From: Bradyrhizobium oropedii
GTDB taxonomy: Bacteria > Pseudomonadota > Alphaproteobacteria > Rhizobiales > Xanthobacteraceae
Assembly: GCF_020889685.1 (NCBI RefSeq)
Contig: NZ_JACMYO010000008.1
Span: 1-64,000, forward strand
Direction of reading: 5' to 3'
Length of the DNA: 64,000 nucleotides
The notes beneath the pieces were generated by a model. The model ran no database searches. It had not been told where the DNA came from and was given only the letters and a program-made list of their open reading frames with translations. Below, piece by piece: positions 45,499 to 52,963 of this stretch. How positions within the stretch are numbered: the first letter of the stretch is position 1; the number at the start of each line of letters is the position of its first letter. The position numbers and the translations under genes are program-made.

Positions 45499-45517
45499 CG
45501 GTAATCTTGCGGTAATC
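45499..45517 (+). promoter_or_regulatory. Double CGGTAATC direct repeat, 11-bp period
   Basis: CGGTAATC occurs at 45499-45506 and again at 45510-45517, an exact 11-bp step. It is the same GTAATC core and spacing as the triple repeat upstream of the response regulator, here in plus orientation 60 nt before the helix-hairpin-helix gene. It is a good candidate target of the OmpR-type regulator. Confidence 0.68.
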
Positions 45518-45576
45518 GATGGCCGCTTTATCGGCAGCCGGGGTCAAGGGCGTCATATCACGAAGGATAGCGGTCC

Positions 45577-45900
45577 ATGCTTATCAGGTCGGTTTGCATC
45601 AGCCTGGGCGTTTGCGGTGTAATCGGTGCTACTGCATTCGCACAGACATCTTCATCAAAGACCGGTTTGAGCCACCAGGCGCCCGCGACGCGAGAGGCGG
45701 CCAGTCGAGTCGAAAGGGTCAACCTCAACACCGCTCCCGTCAGCGAGTTGGTGAAGATTCCGCACCTCAGCGTCCGCGGCGTTACCGCAATCACGGAGGC
45801 GAGGGCAAAGTCGAAGTTCAAGGATTGGAACGATTTCGTGGCGAGACGGGTCGTGCCGCGATTTGTCAGGATCGAGATCAAGGACCTCGTCACGTTCTAG
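45577..45900 (+). CDS. Exported helix-hairpin-helix (ComEA-like) protein
   Basis: A 107-aa protein with a cleavable signal peptide (SVCISLGVCGVIGATAFAQ, cleavage near residue 23). The C-terminal half contains a ComEA-type helix-hairpin-helix: VNLNTAPVSELVKIPHLSVR followed by AITEARAKSKFKDWNDFVAR. ComEA proteins bind DNA in the periplasm for uptake, but many short homologues are uncharacterised. The gene is preceded by GTAATC direct repeats that match the two-component system box, so it is probably co-regulated with it. Confidence 0.82.
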   Translation: MLIRSVCISLGVCGVIGATAFAQTSSSKTGLSHQAPATREAASRVERVNLNTAPVSELVKIPHLSVRGVTAITEARAKSKFKDWNDFVARRVVPRFVRIEIKDLVTF

Positions 45901-46081
45901 GGAGCCTTGTTCGCCGCATACCCGGCCATTCGGCGCGGAGGATTCGACCAAATAATCCGAATGGCGCGGTGGCGCGTCGGAGAACGCTGGTCCCGCCGCG
46001 ATGTCATCCTGCGGTAAGCCCGATAGTCGATCGCTGCCATCGGCCGGCGCGGCACCTGAACTCAAATAGGGATATGCTTGA

Positions 46082-46411
46082 ATGAAACGAGTAGCTGTTG
46101 TCTCGGCCGTCGCCGTGATCGTCATGGGGAGTCTCGCGTCGACAGAAGCTGCGGCGGGTGGCAGGCGCGGAGATGCCGTGGCTGTTGGCATTGTTGGCGG
46201 CCTCGCCGTCGGCGCCCTGCTGGGCTCCACCATGACTGCCCGGGCAGCTCCGGCCTATGTCTACGAGAGGGGCTATTATTCGCCTGCCCCTGTCGTCCAC
46301 TACCATCGTCACGTCTACGATTATGGCGGCGAATATCCGGGCGGATATGATCACGGTTATACATCCGGGTATCGGGAGGGATACTCGGATGGCTACTGGG
46401 ATAACGATTGA
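46082..46411 (+). CDS. Glycine-zipper envelope protein, His/Tyr-rich
   Basis: A 109-aa secreted or outer-membrane-associated protein. It has a signal peptide (MKRVAVVSAVAVIVMGSLAS, cleavage near AAAGG), a hydrophobic glycine zipper (VAVGIVGGLAVGALLGS) and a Tyr/His/Gly-rich C-terminus with repeated GY pairs (SGYREGYSDGYW). Such tails often bind metals or cell wall. The family is common in Bradyrhizobium-like genomes, function unknown. A strong hairpin follows directly downstream. Confidence 0.8.
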   Translation: MKRVAVVSAVAVIVMGSLASTEAAAGGRRGDAVAVGIVGGLAVGALLGSTMTARAAPAYVYERGYYSPAPVVHYHRHVYDYGGEYPGGYDHGYTSGYREGYSDGYWDND

Positions 46412-46415
46412 ACGA

Positions 46416-46456
46416 AGTTGGGCGTCGTCGCTGCAAGTCGGCGACGGCGCCCAACT
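46416..46456 (+). terminator. Strong hairpin after glycine-zipper gene
   Basis: AGTTGGGCG-T-CGTCGC pairs with GCGACG-G-CGCCCAACT: a 15-bp stem with one mismatch and a 9-nt loop, starting 5 nt after the stop codon at 46411. No T-run follows, so it may act as a Rho-independent-like terminator or an mRNA-stabilising hairpin. Confidence 0.6.
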
Positions 46457-46683
46457 GGCTGCACATCACCGCCGCTGACCGGCGAGAATGATCCGCTGTC
46501 TCCGCAACGCTGTGAGAAGTCATCCGGACCTTGCGCCCACATGTCTTGAACATGTGAGAGCCGACCTGCAATTCAGTGCCGGCCCCGTGGCCGCGGATCG
46601 ATTGCCGGGCCGCCTTGTCGCCGCCGAACCGATTGATTACCGTCGATCGGTAGGTATGCGTGGCGATTGTGTGGGGCAGGGTG

Positions 46684-46979
46684 ATGCGCGACCGGGTTGA
46701 CGGTTACGTCTTTGGATCGAAGCTGGACGCGGTGATCTGGCCGGCCATCGCGGTCATCCTTGCGGCGGGCGTCTCCGGCGGCATCACGCATGTGTGCCCT
46801 GGATGCTGGGTCAGTCCGGTGAGATCGTCGACGCTGCGGGCCAGTCCTGGCGTTTGCAGGATATCCGTGCAGCGATCGTCGTGATCATGGTGTTCACCAT
46901 GTTCTTCACGTCGCTGCTGGCGCTGCTCCGGCTGTTGGGCGATGCACGTCCGGACCGGAAGCCCCGTCCTAATAACTGA
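46684..46979 (+). pseudogene. Small two-TM membrane protein broken by a 2-bp frameshift
   Basis: From ATG 46684 (GGGCAGGG upstream) the frame encodes MRDRVDGYVFGSKLDAVIWP and a first TM segment up to GGITHV. Near TGTGTG at 46791-46796 the sense shifts to another frame, which continues with PWMLGQSGEIVDAAGQSWRL, a second TM (AAIVVIMVFTMFFTSLLALL) and a basic tail ending at 46979. Removing one TG joins the two halves into a coherent two-TM protein of about 97 aa. It therefore looks like a gene inactivated by TG duplication, or a sequencing error. The last 11 nt overlap the convergent barrel gene. Confidence 0.6.
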
Positions 46980-48135
46980 TCCGCAGCCCGACGCCGCCGT
47001 GAAGCGTGTTGCCGACCGGCTGAGGCCCGGCGGTGCCGTTCAGGAAGATGTCGGCGATCCAGCCCTTGGTGATGCGGAAGCCGACGCGGCCGCCATATTC
47101 GAACCAGCCCTGGTTGCCGATCGTCGGCACGATGGTCCCGTCGCCGGTGACGGTGGCGACGATCCCGGAATGGGTGGCGAAGGATTGCACCCAGCCGCCA
47201 TTGATATTGGTTTCGATGTTCGATCCGAACAGATGCGTCCACTGGCCGCCGATCTTGACCAGGCTGGTGCGGTCGGTGCCGTCGGCGATGGTGGCGTCGA
47301 ACGGATTGAAGGCCATGGCGGGATCGCTGTAGCCCTTGACCCGCTGCCACAGTTGCCAGACCTCGACGGACGCTGCGACCTCGTCACGCGCCGACAGCCG
47401 GTTGATCCAGCCCGCGCGACCGTACACGCCGTAATTCTCGCTCGAGGTCTGGCTGGTGACCCACACCGGGCCGAGGCTTGTCGCATAGTTGCGAGTGTAG
47501 CGCACCTTCTCGGACGGCGACAGGATGGTGCCGATGTCGAAGAACGGGCGCGACGAGCCCCAGTCGACGAAGTCGTAGCGCAGCGCGAAGGCGCCGATCG
47601 GCGCGCTGGTGACGTTGTAGCCGCCCTCGCCATATTGCGTGTAGGCGATGCCGGCGAGCAGCGACAAATTCGGCGTGATGGTCTTGCGGCCATGGATGCC
47701 GGCCGAGAACGACCCGGCCGAGCCGAACGCGCTGATGCAGTCGTCGCAATTGACCTGCTCGTTGACGCCGAGCAGCACCGAGCCGAGCACGCGGTTGGTG
47801 ATCATCTGGTTGAAGCGCTGATCGGCGAGGCCGTTGATCGAACTGCCGCTCGACGGCGCGCCGGTGATCGGCGTCGGCGACGGGCTCGGCGTTGGTGTCG
47901 GCGTGGGCGTCGGTGTTGGCGTGGGAGTAGGTGTCGGCGTGGGAGTGGGCGTCGGTGTGGGGGTCGCTCCACAGTTCGACGACACAGACGCTGACAGGTT
48001 GGTATCGGGAAGCGACGTGCAGTTCGGCCTTGGAGTCTGAGCCTGGGCCGGCGCAGCCAGCGCCTGCAACATCGCGAGCGACAGCGCCAACGTCAGGGCA
48101 GTCGACAGGGCCACGTAATGGATGCGCCGTGCCAT
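46969..48135 (-). CDS. Outer-membrane beta-barrel protein with Thr-Pro repeat
   Basis: A 388-aa exported protein. A signal peptide (STALTLALSLAMLQALAAPA) is followed by a short Cys-containing region, a (Thr-Pro)n linker of at least 13 repeats (47888-47965), and a C-terminal domain of alternating aromatic/polar strands ending in GVGLRISY, with a terminal aromatic residue typical of autotransporter-type barrels. The passenger is essentially the TP linker. ATG 48135 lies just inside the 3-prime end of the FecR-domain gene; GTG 48150 is an alternative. The pair is translationally coupled. Confidence 0.8.
   Translation of the reverse strand: MARRIHYVALSTALTLALSLAMLQALAAPAQAQTPRPNCTSLPDTNLSASVSSNCGATPTPTPTPTPTPTPTPTPTPTPTPTPSPSPTPITGAPSSGSSINGLADQRFNQMITNRVLGSVLLGVNEQVNCDDCISAFGSAGSFSAGIHGRKTITPNLSLLAGIAYTQYGEGGYNVTSAPIGAFALRYDFVDWGSSRPFFDIGTILSPSEKVRYTRNYATSLGPVWVTSQTSSENYGVYGRAGWINRLSARDEVAASVEVWQLWQRVKGYSDPAMAFNPFDATIADGTDRTSLVKIGGQWTHLFGSNIETNINGGWVQSFATHSGIVATVTGDGTIVPTIGNQGWFEYGGRVGFRITKGWIADIFLNGTAGPQPVGNTLHGGVGLRISY
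47888..47965. repeat. Imperfect hexanucleotide repeat encoding Thr-Pro
   Basis: Thirteen consecutive GGNGTN hexamers on the plus strand, differing only at third positions, encode the Thr-Pro linker of the barrel protein on the minus strand. Synonymous variation between units suggests purifying selection on the peptide. Gain or loss of units would keep the frame and change linker length. Confidence 0.88.
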
Positions 48136-48137
48136 TG

Positions 48138-48842
48138 TCACCGTCCGCACAGCATGCCGGTGTCGTCGACCGGCGGCGTCACCGGTGTCGCATCGGCGAA
48201 CTGGGTGACGGTGCAGAGCCCTGCGGCCTGGCTACAAGTCGCGGCAAAGGTCCAGGGCGGGTTGTTGGTCTTCTGGATCGTGGTGCGGCCGCCGCTCGAG
48301 GTGATGATCGCGGTGTCGCCGGGTTGGGTCAGATCGATGCACTGCCGGTTCGACGTACACACCGTCGATGCGCCTTCCTGCAACACCACGGTGGTCTTGC
48401 CGCGCTGTGACAGAATATCGAGGATCGTGCCGCGAACGCCGATGGTCGCAAGCGGCGTGACGATCTTGTAGGCGGCCTTGTCAGAGTGGCCGGTGACGAA
48501 GCGGAACGCACCCGACGTCAGGCGGATCGCGACATCGCGATAATGATGCTCGTCGTCGAACACGGTGCGATCGAGCTTGAGTGAGGCATTCGGCCCGAGC
48601 GAGAGGTTGGTGCTGTCGGCCATCACCAGCCGCGCGGCGCTTTCGAGACCGGTGCGCACCGTCTCATCGCGCAGCAGCGCATCGCCGACATTGATCGGTG
48701 TGGTGGCGGCTGCGACGCGGACCACCTCGTTCTTCACCATCGCCGCTTCGCCGACGCGTGTCTGCGCCTGGGCGGGATGCGCCGTCAGTGCGACGGCAAG
48801 ACCGAGTGCAAGCAGGGAGAAAAGGCTGCGAGGCGAATTCAT
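48138..48842 (-). CDS. Exported FecR-domain protein
   Basis: A 234-aa periplasmic protein. The signal peptide is SLFSLLALGLAVALTAHPAQAQ. The core resembles a FecR domain: an INVGDALLRDETVRTG start, SAARLVMADSTNLSLGPNA, and TPLATIGVRGTILDI. There is no TM segment or anti-sigma N-terminus, so it is a stand-alone FecR-like protein rather than an iron-regulatory anti-sigma factor. The C-terminus has Cys pairs. It overlaps the barrel gene downstream, suggesting that the two form a secretion or surface unit. Confidence 0.85.
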   Translation of the reverse strand: MNSPRSLFSLLALGLAVALTAHPAQAQTRVGEAAMVKNEVVRVAAATTPINVGDALLRDETVRTGLESAARLVMADSTNLSLGPNASLKLDRTVFDDEHHYRDVAIRLTSGAFRFVTGHSDKAAYKIVTPLATIGVRGTILDILSQRGKTTVVLQEGASTVCTSNRQCIDLTQPGDTAIITSSGGRTTIQKTNNPPWTFAATCSQAAGLCTVTQFADATPVTPPVDDTGMLCGR

Positions 48843-49123
48843 TGCAATACCGATCGACTGAACACTGTCATCGTACCGGATCGGCCATGCATCTGATATT
48901 GTATATATGTCACAAACTCCCCCGAGGTGACTGGATGGTTAGTGTCGGTCGATTCGAATACGTTCAACGCTGCGGATGTGAAAGTGAGTTCCGATCACAC
49001 AGGTCACACTCGTCGCGTGCAACGGCGCGATAGCTCACACTTCGCTCACACTCGTTCTCCTCGCAGCGTGCTCGCCCTTTGATCATTGCATCCAAATCTC
49101 CCTCAGGTCTGCGGCGTCCCGCC

Positions 49124-50383
49124 ATGCGCGCGGCGGTTGTCGCGGCGATCATCTTCGTCATCGCCCATGTCGTGCTGCTGCTCGGGATCACCACGCCGGA
49201 CAAGCTCTATTTCGATGAGGTGCATTACGTGCCGGCGGCACGGCAGATGCTCCTGCCGGTGCTCGAGGGCCCGATCCTCAACCCGATGCATCCGCCGCTT
49301 GCCAAGCAGATCATCGCGCTCTCGATCAAGGCGTTTGGCGACGTGCCGTTGGGTTGGCGTTATCCCGCGGCGCTGTTCGGTGCGCTCGCGCTGGTCGCCG
49401 TCTATCTCGGCGCGCTGGCGCTGTTCGCATCGCAGGAGCGCGCCGTCGCGGCCATGCTGCTCGCCTTCTTCAACCAGATGCTGTTCGTGCAGTCGCGGAT
49501 TGCGATGCTGGATATTTTCGCGCTCGCCTTCTGCCTGTTCGCGATTGCGGCGTTCATCCACGGCTTCCGGCAAGCGCGGCCGCACGCCGCTTTCGCGCTG
49601 GCGGGATTGGCCGCGGGGTTTGCGTGTGCGTGCAAATGGAGCGGGCTGTTCGTGCTCGCGACCTGCGTCGCGATCGTAGTTGTGATCCGCCTGTTGCAGG
49701 GCTGGCGGACGCGCTTTGCCGACGCCAATGCGGAGGATTGGTACCGGCCGGACCTCTGGCCGGATTTTCGTCTTCCGCACGTCATCGCCTGTTTCGTGCT
49801 GATTCCGGCTGCCGCCTATCTCGCGACCTTCGTGCCGCTCTACGGCCTCTCGTTCAGCGACATCATGGAGGCGCAGCGCCGCATCTTTGCCGACAACACC
49901 ACGACCGCGATCGCGGGCCACACCTATATGAGCTCGTGGCCGTCCTGGCCGTTCCAGATGCGCCCGGTCTGGTACCTGTTCGAGAAGGTCGGCGATGACC
50001 GGTTCGCCGCGATCGTGTTCCTCGGCAATCCGCTGGTGCTGTGGCCGGCGTTGATCGCGCTGATCGTCGCGCTGCAAGGCTGGATCGTCGGGCGCAACCG
50101 CGATGCGTTTCTCGTGCTTGCGTTCTACCTTGGCCCGTATCTCGCCTGGGCGCTGCTGCCGCGCACGCTCGGCTTCATCTACTACTATCTTCCGGCCGCG
50201 ACGACTTCGAGCTTCGTGCTGGTCTACGCCTTGACGCGCAAGGGCGCACCGCACTGGCTGCTATGGGCTTTCGTGGCAGTGGGATGCGCGGGATTCATCG
50301 CGATGCTGCCGGTCACGGCCGCATTCGTCGGGACGTCGATGACGACTTTCAATCGGCTGATGCTGTTCCAGAGCTGGATTTGA
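49124..50383 (+). CDS. PMT-family phospholipid carrier-dependent glycosyltransferase
   Basis: A polytopic membrane protein of about 419 aa. The first loop has KLYFDEVHYVPAARQML, with the catalytic Asp-Glu pair of protein O-mannosyltransferase-type GT39 enzymes, followed by NPMHPPLAKQIIALSIK. About ten TM segments follow, and the C-terminal PMT_4TMC-type region has YMSSWPSWPFQMRPVWY. It likely transfers a sugar from a polyprenyl-phosphate carrier to an exported acceptor. ATG 49124 is used; an in-frame TTG at 49079 would add 15 residues. TCACAC repeats lie upstream. Confidence 0.87.
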   Translation: MRAAVVAAIIFVIAHVVLLLGITTPDKLYFDEVHYVPAARQMLLPVLEGPILNPMHPPLAKQIIALSIKAFGDVPLGWRYPAALFGALALVAVYLGALALFASQERAVAAMLLAFFNQMLFVQSRIAMLDIFALAFCLFAIAAFIHGFRQARPHAAFALAGLAAGFACACKWSGLFVLATCVAIVVVIRLLQGWRTRFADANAEDWYRPDLWPDFRLPHVIACFVLIPAAAYLATFVPLYGLSFSDIMEAQRRIFADNTTTAIAGHTYMSSWPSWPFQMRPVWYLFEKVGDDRFAAIVFLGNPLVLWPALIALIVALQGWIVGRNRDAFLVLAFYLGPYLAWALLPRTLGFIYYYLPAATTSSFVLVYALTRKGAPHWLLWAFVAVGCAGFIAMLPVTAAFVGTSMTTFNRLMLFQSWI

Positions 50384-50444
50384 ATCTCTCTGAAACAAGC
50401 GATCCGCCTGCCCGGCATGGCTGGCGGATCGGGAGCGCGGGAGA

Positions 50445-51074
50445 TTACTGCTGCGCCGTCTTGGTATCCATGTTGACGACCTGCACGCGGCGATTGGTCG
50501 GGTCCATCGGCGCGTTCGGGTCCTTCGGCCGGGTCTTGCCGTAGCCGACGGTCACGAGATCGGAGCCGTTCAGGCCGTAGTGCTCGACCAGATAGGTCTT
50601 GATGGTGTCGGCGCGGCGCTCCGAGAGGTCCTGATTATAGGCCTCGCCACCGATGGCGTCGGTATGGCCGGCGAGGACAAAGGTGGAGCCCTTCATGCTG
50701 GCGTCCGACAGCGCCTTGCCTAGCTCCTGCACCGCCTGGGTCGAGCCCTTGCTGATATCGGCCGAGTTGTAGTCGAAGTGAATCTCCAGATCGATCTTCG
50801 GCTTGTTGGCGGCGATATCGGCGATCTCCTGGCGTTCGCCGAGCGAAAGCGAACGGGTCTGCCGGTTGCGAACGGTGTTGAGGAAGCTCGTCTCCCTGGC
50901 CGTTGCGGCCGGGTCGACCTGCGTGCCGGAGAGGCTGCGGGTGGTGGACTTCGGCTTCAGCGCATTGAGGATCTGGGCGGCCGGAATGGTGTCGCTGCCG
51001 GCCAGTGCAACGCCCGCCGTCATCGACAGCGCGGCGCCGATTGTCAAAAGAGACATGGAAAGAGAGCGGGTCAT
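50445..51074 (-). CDS. OmpA-family peptidoglycan-associated protein
   Basis: A 209-aa exported protein. A signal peptide (SLLTIGAALSMTAGVALAGS) precedes a short linker and a C-terminal OmpA-like domain: IHFDYNSADISKGSTQAVQE, LAGHTDAIGGEAYNQDLSER and VGYGKTRPKDPN, with the conserved Asp and Arg that hold diaminopimelate. It probably anchors the outer membrane to the cell wall or assists the nearby envelope proteins. It converges on the PMT-family gene. Confidence 0.9.
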   Translation of the reverse strand: MTRSLSMSLLTIGAALSMTAGVALAGSDTIPAAQILNALKPKSTTRSLSGTQVDPAATARETSFLNTVRNRQTRSLSLGERQEIADIAANKPKIDLEIHFDYNSADISKGSTQAVQELGKALSDASMKGSTFVLAGHTDAIGGEAYNQDLSERRADTIKTYLVEHYGLNGSDLVTVGYGKTRPKDPNAPMDPTNRRVQVVNMDTKTAQQ

Positions 51075-51235
51075 GGTTTTCGTCCTTGGATCTGGGCCAG
51101 CCGATCCGGCTTGCTGTCATTTTGATGCTGGGAACCTAGGACCGGTTCAAAGTCCGGAATGTGATCTGGGTCACGGTTTGTTGTGCCGCGCCCCCTTGTG
51201 CCAACCGGGGGTAGACTGCGGAGAGGGAGGGCAGC

Positions 51236-51514
51236 ATGGCCCACGTCAATCGCGTCCTTCGCTCGATCAATGACGAGGACGCCACGCGCTGCGTCGATAT
51301 CTTCCTGCGCCCGGAAGGCAGCATCGGCTTCGAGGAATATCGGCGGGACGTGGAAGATGGCCGCGGCTGGTTTCCAATTGGCGGCCACTCGTCCCGGGTC
51401 TTCCATGAGGAAAGCGCCGCGCTCGCGGCGGCGATGGCAGACGTTCCCTGGCTGCGGCGGGCTGTCGGATCGGCCTGGCAGGCCGGAATAGCTGGTACGC
51501 CAGAGCAGGCATGA
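51236..51514 (+). CDS. Small conserved hypothetical protein
   Basis: A 92-aa soluble protein, acidic, with GSIGFEEYRRDVEDGRGWFP in the middle. I do not recognise it. GGAGGG lies just before the ATG. No signal peptide or TM segment. The neighbours (OmpA and a DNA glycosylase) give no functional hint. Confidence 0.72.
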   Translation: MAHVNRVLRSINDEDATRCVDIFLRPEGSIGFEEYRRDVEDGRGWFPIGGHSSRVFHEESAALAAAMADVPWLRRAVGSAWQAGIAGTPEQA

Positions 51515-51582
51515 TGATGCGGGGCTGATTTCCACCGCGCGGCTCTCCACACCTGCGCGAATCTCACTACATTGCCCGGGCA

Positions 51583-52746
51583 ATGCCCCGCGCCGCCGAA
51601 CCCTTATCCCTGAACAATGCCGCCGCCCGCCACATCTGGCTGCGCGCGCAGCGGCTCGATACACAGGCGCCGTTCGGGGAAGGAGCGTCAGCCGTGGCGG
51701 CCGCTGTCGACCATCTCGGCTATGTGCAGATCGACACCATCAACGTGATCGAGCGCTGCCATCACCACATCCTGTTCACCCGGATTCCGGATTACCGCCG
51801 CGCCGACCTCAAGCAGGCGCAGAGCCGGGACAAGAGCGTGTTCGAATACTGGACGCACGCGCTGTCCTACGTGCCGTCGAAAGATATCGGGATCTTCCTG
51901 CCGGCGATGAAGGCGCACAAGCGCGACGGCCACAAATGGTTCTCGTCGGTGACCCCCGCGGATACCCGCAAGATCATGCGGCTGCTGCGCGAGGGACCAC
52001 TGACCATCCGCGACATCGAAGACGACGTGCTGACCGAGAAGGAGCATCTCTGGCAGAGCCGGAAACCCTCCAAGCGCGCGTTGCAGCTCGCCTTCTATGG
52101 CGGCGTGGTCACGATCAGCGAGCGCGCCGGCATGCTGAAGACCTACGAGCTGATGAGCAGGCATTTCGGCTGGGACGAGCCGCCGAAGCCCGCACCGGCC
52201 TCGGCCCGGACAACCTATCTGCTCGACCGCGCGCTGCGCTCGCAGGGCATCGTCAGCCTGGATTCGATCTGCCATCTCGATGCGCCGAGCAAGAAGGCGG
52301 TTCGCAGCCTGATCGAGGCGAGGGTGCGCCGCAAGGAGCTGGTCCGGATCGCGCTCGATGGCGCCGGCAAGCAGGAGCATTGGGCGCGGCCCGAGGTGCT
52401 GGAGGCGGCCGGCGAGGGCGATCCTTCCCTGGTTCACATCCTCTCGCCGTTCGATCCCCTGATCATCCAGCGCAAGCGCACGGAGCTGTTCTTCGGCTAC
52501 GGCCACCGCTTCGAGGCCTATGTGCCGAAGGAGAAGCGCCTGTTCGGCTATTTCGCGCTGCCGGTGCTGGTCGGCGACGACATCGTTGCCGCCCTCGACC
52601 TGAAGACCGACCGGCAGAACAAGAAGCTCCTGATGCAGAAATGGAGCTGGGTCGGCAACGGCAAGAAGCCGGCCTCGCGCAAGGAGCTGAAGCGCCGTAT
52701 CGAGGAGGAGCTCGACCGCTTCGAGCGATTCCAGCTCGCGGATTGA
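51583..52746 (+). CDS. YcaQ/AlkZ-like interstrand crosslink DNA glycosylase
   Basis: A 387-aa protein with tandem winged helices (HTH_42 family, YcaQ-like). The catalytic-type motif is VQIDTINVIERCHHH (about residues 48-62), with a QxD signature as in E. coli YcaQ, and the FFGYGHRFEAYVPKEKRLFG segment is highly characteristic. These enzymes unhook DNA interstrand crosslinks and protect against alkylating agents. The gene stands alone and is followed by a CGTCATTGCG-type repeat. Confidence 0.88.
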   Translation: MPRAAEPLSLNNAAARHIWLRAQRLDTQAPFGEGASAVAAAVDHLGYVQIDTINVIERCHHHILFTRIPDYRRADLKQAQSRDKSVFEYWTHALSYVPSKDIGIFLPAMKAHKRDGHKWFSSVTPADTRKIMRLLREGPLTIRDIEDDVLTEKEHLWQSRKPSKRALQLAFYGGVVTISERAGMLKTYELMSRHFGWDEPPKPAPASARTTYLLDRALRSQGIVSLDSICHLDAPSKKAVRSLIEARVRRKELVRIALDGAGKQEHWARPEVLEAAGEGDPSLVHILSPFDPLIIQRKRTELFFGYGHRFEAYVPKEKRLFGYFALPVLVGDDIVAALDLKTDRQNKKLLMQKWSWVGNGKKPASRKELKRRIEEELDRFERFQLAD

Positions 52747-52763
52747 GAGCGGTCCTCTCCGTT

Positions 52764-52845
52764 CGTCATTGCGAGAAGCGGAGCGACGAAGCAATCCACC
52801 TCTCCATTTGCTGCGCTATGGATTGCTTCGCTTCGCTCGGTGATG
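52764..52845. repeat. Palindromic repeat, CGTCATTGCGAG family, partial copy
   Basis: The left part CGTCATTGCGAGAAGCGGAG and the right part GATTGCTTCGCTTCGCTC share arms GAAGCAATCC and GGATTGCTTC with the element at 55689-55803. The right terminal arm is degenerate (GGTGATGG instead of GCAATGACG). Confidence 0.8.
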
Positions 52846-52963
52846 GCCGGCGGGGCGGAAGCCCGGGTTCCCGATTGCGCTGTGCGCTACGAGTTTTTGC
52901 CATTGCCCAATGCCGGGCCAGCCAATAATCCTCAGGGCAAGCCACAGCTTTGGGGGGAAACTG

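Noticed and set aside
47888..47965. CRISPR-like repeat array
   Set aside because: Units are 6 bp with no spacers and lie within a coding region as Thr-Pro codons.
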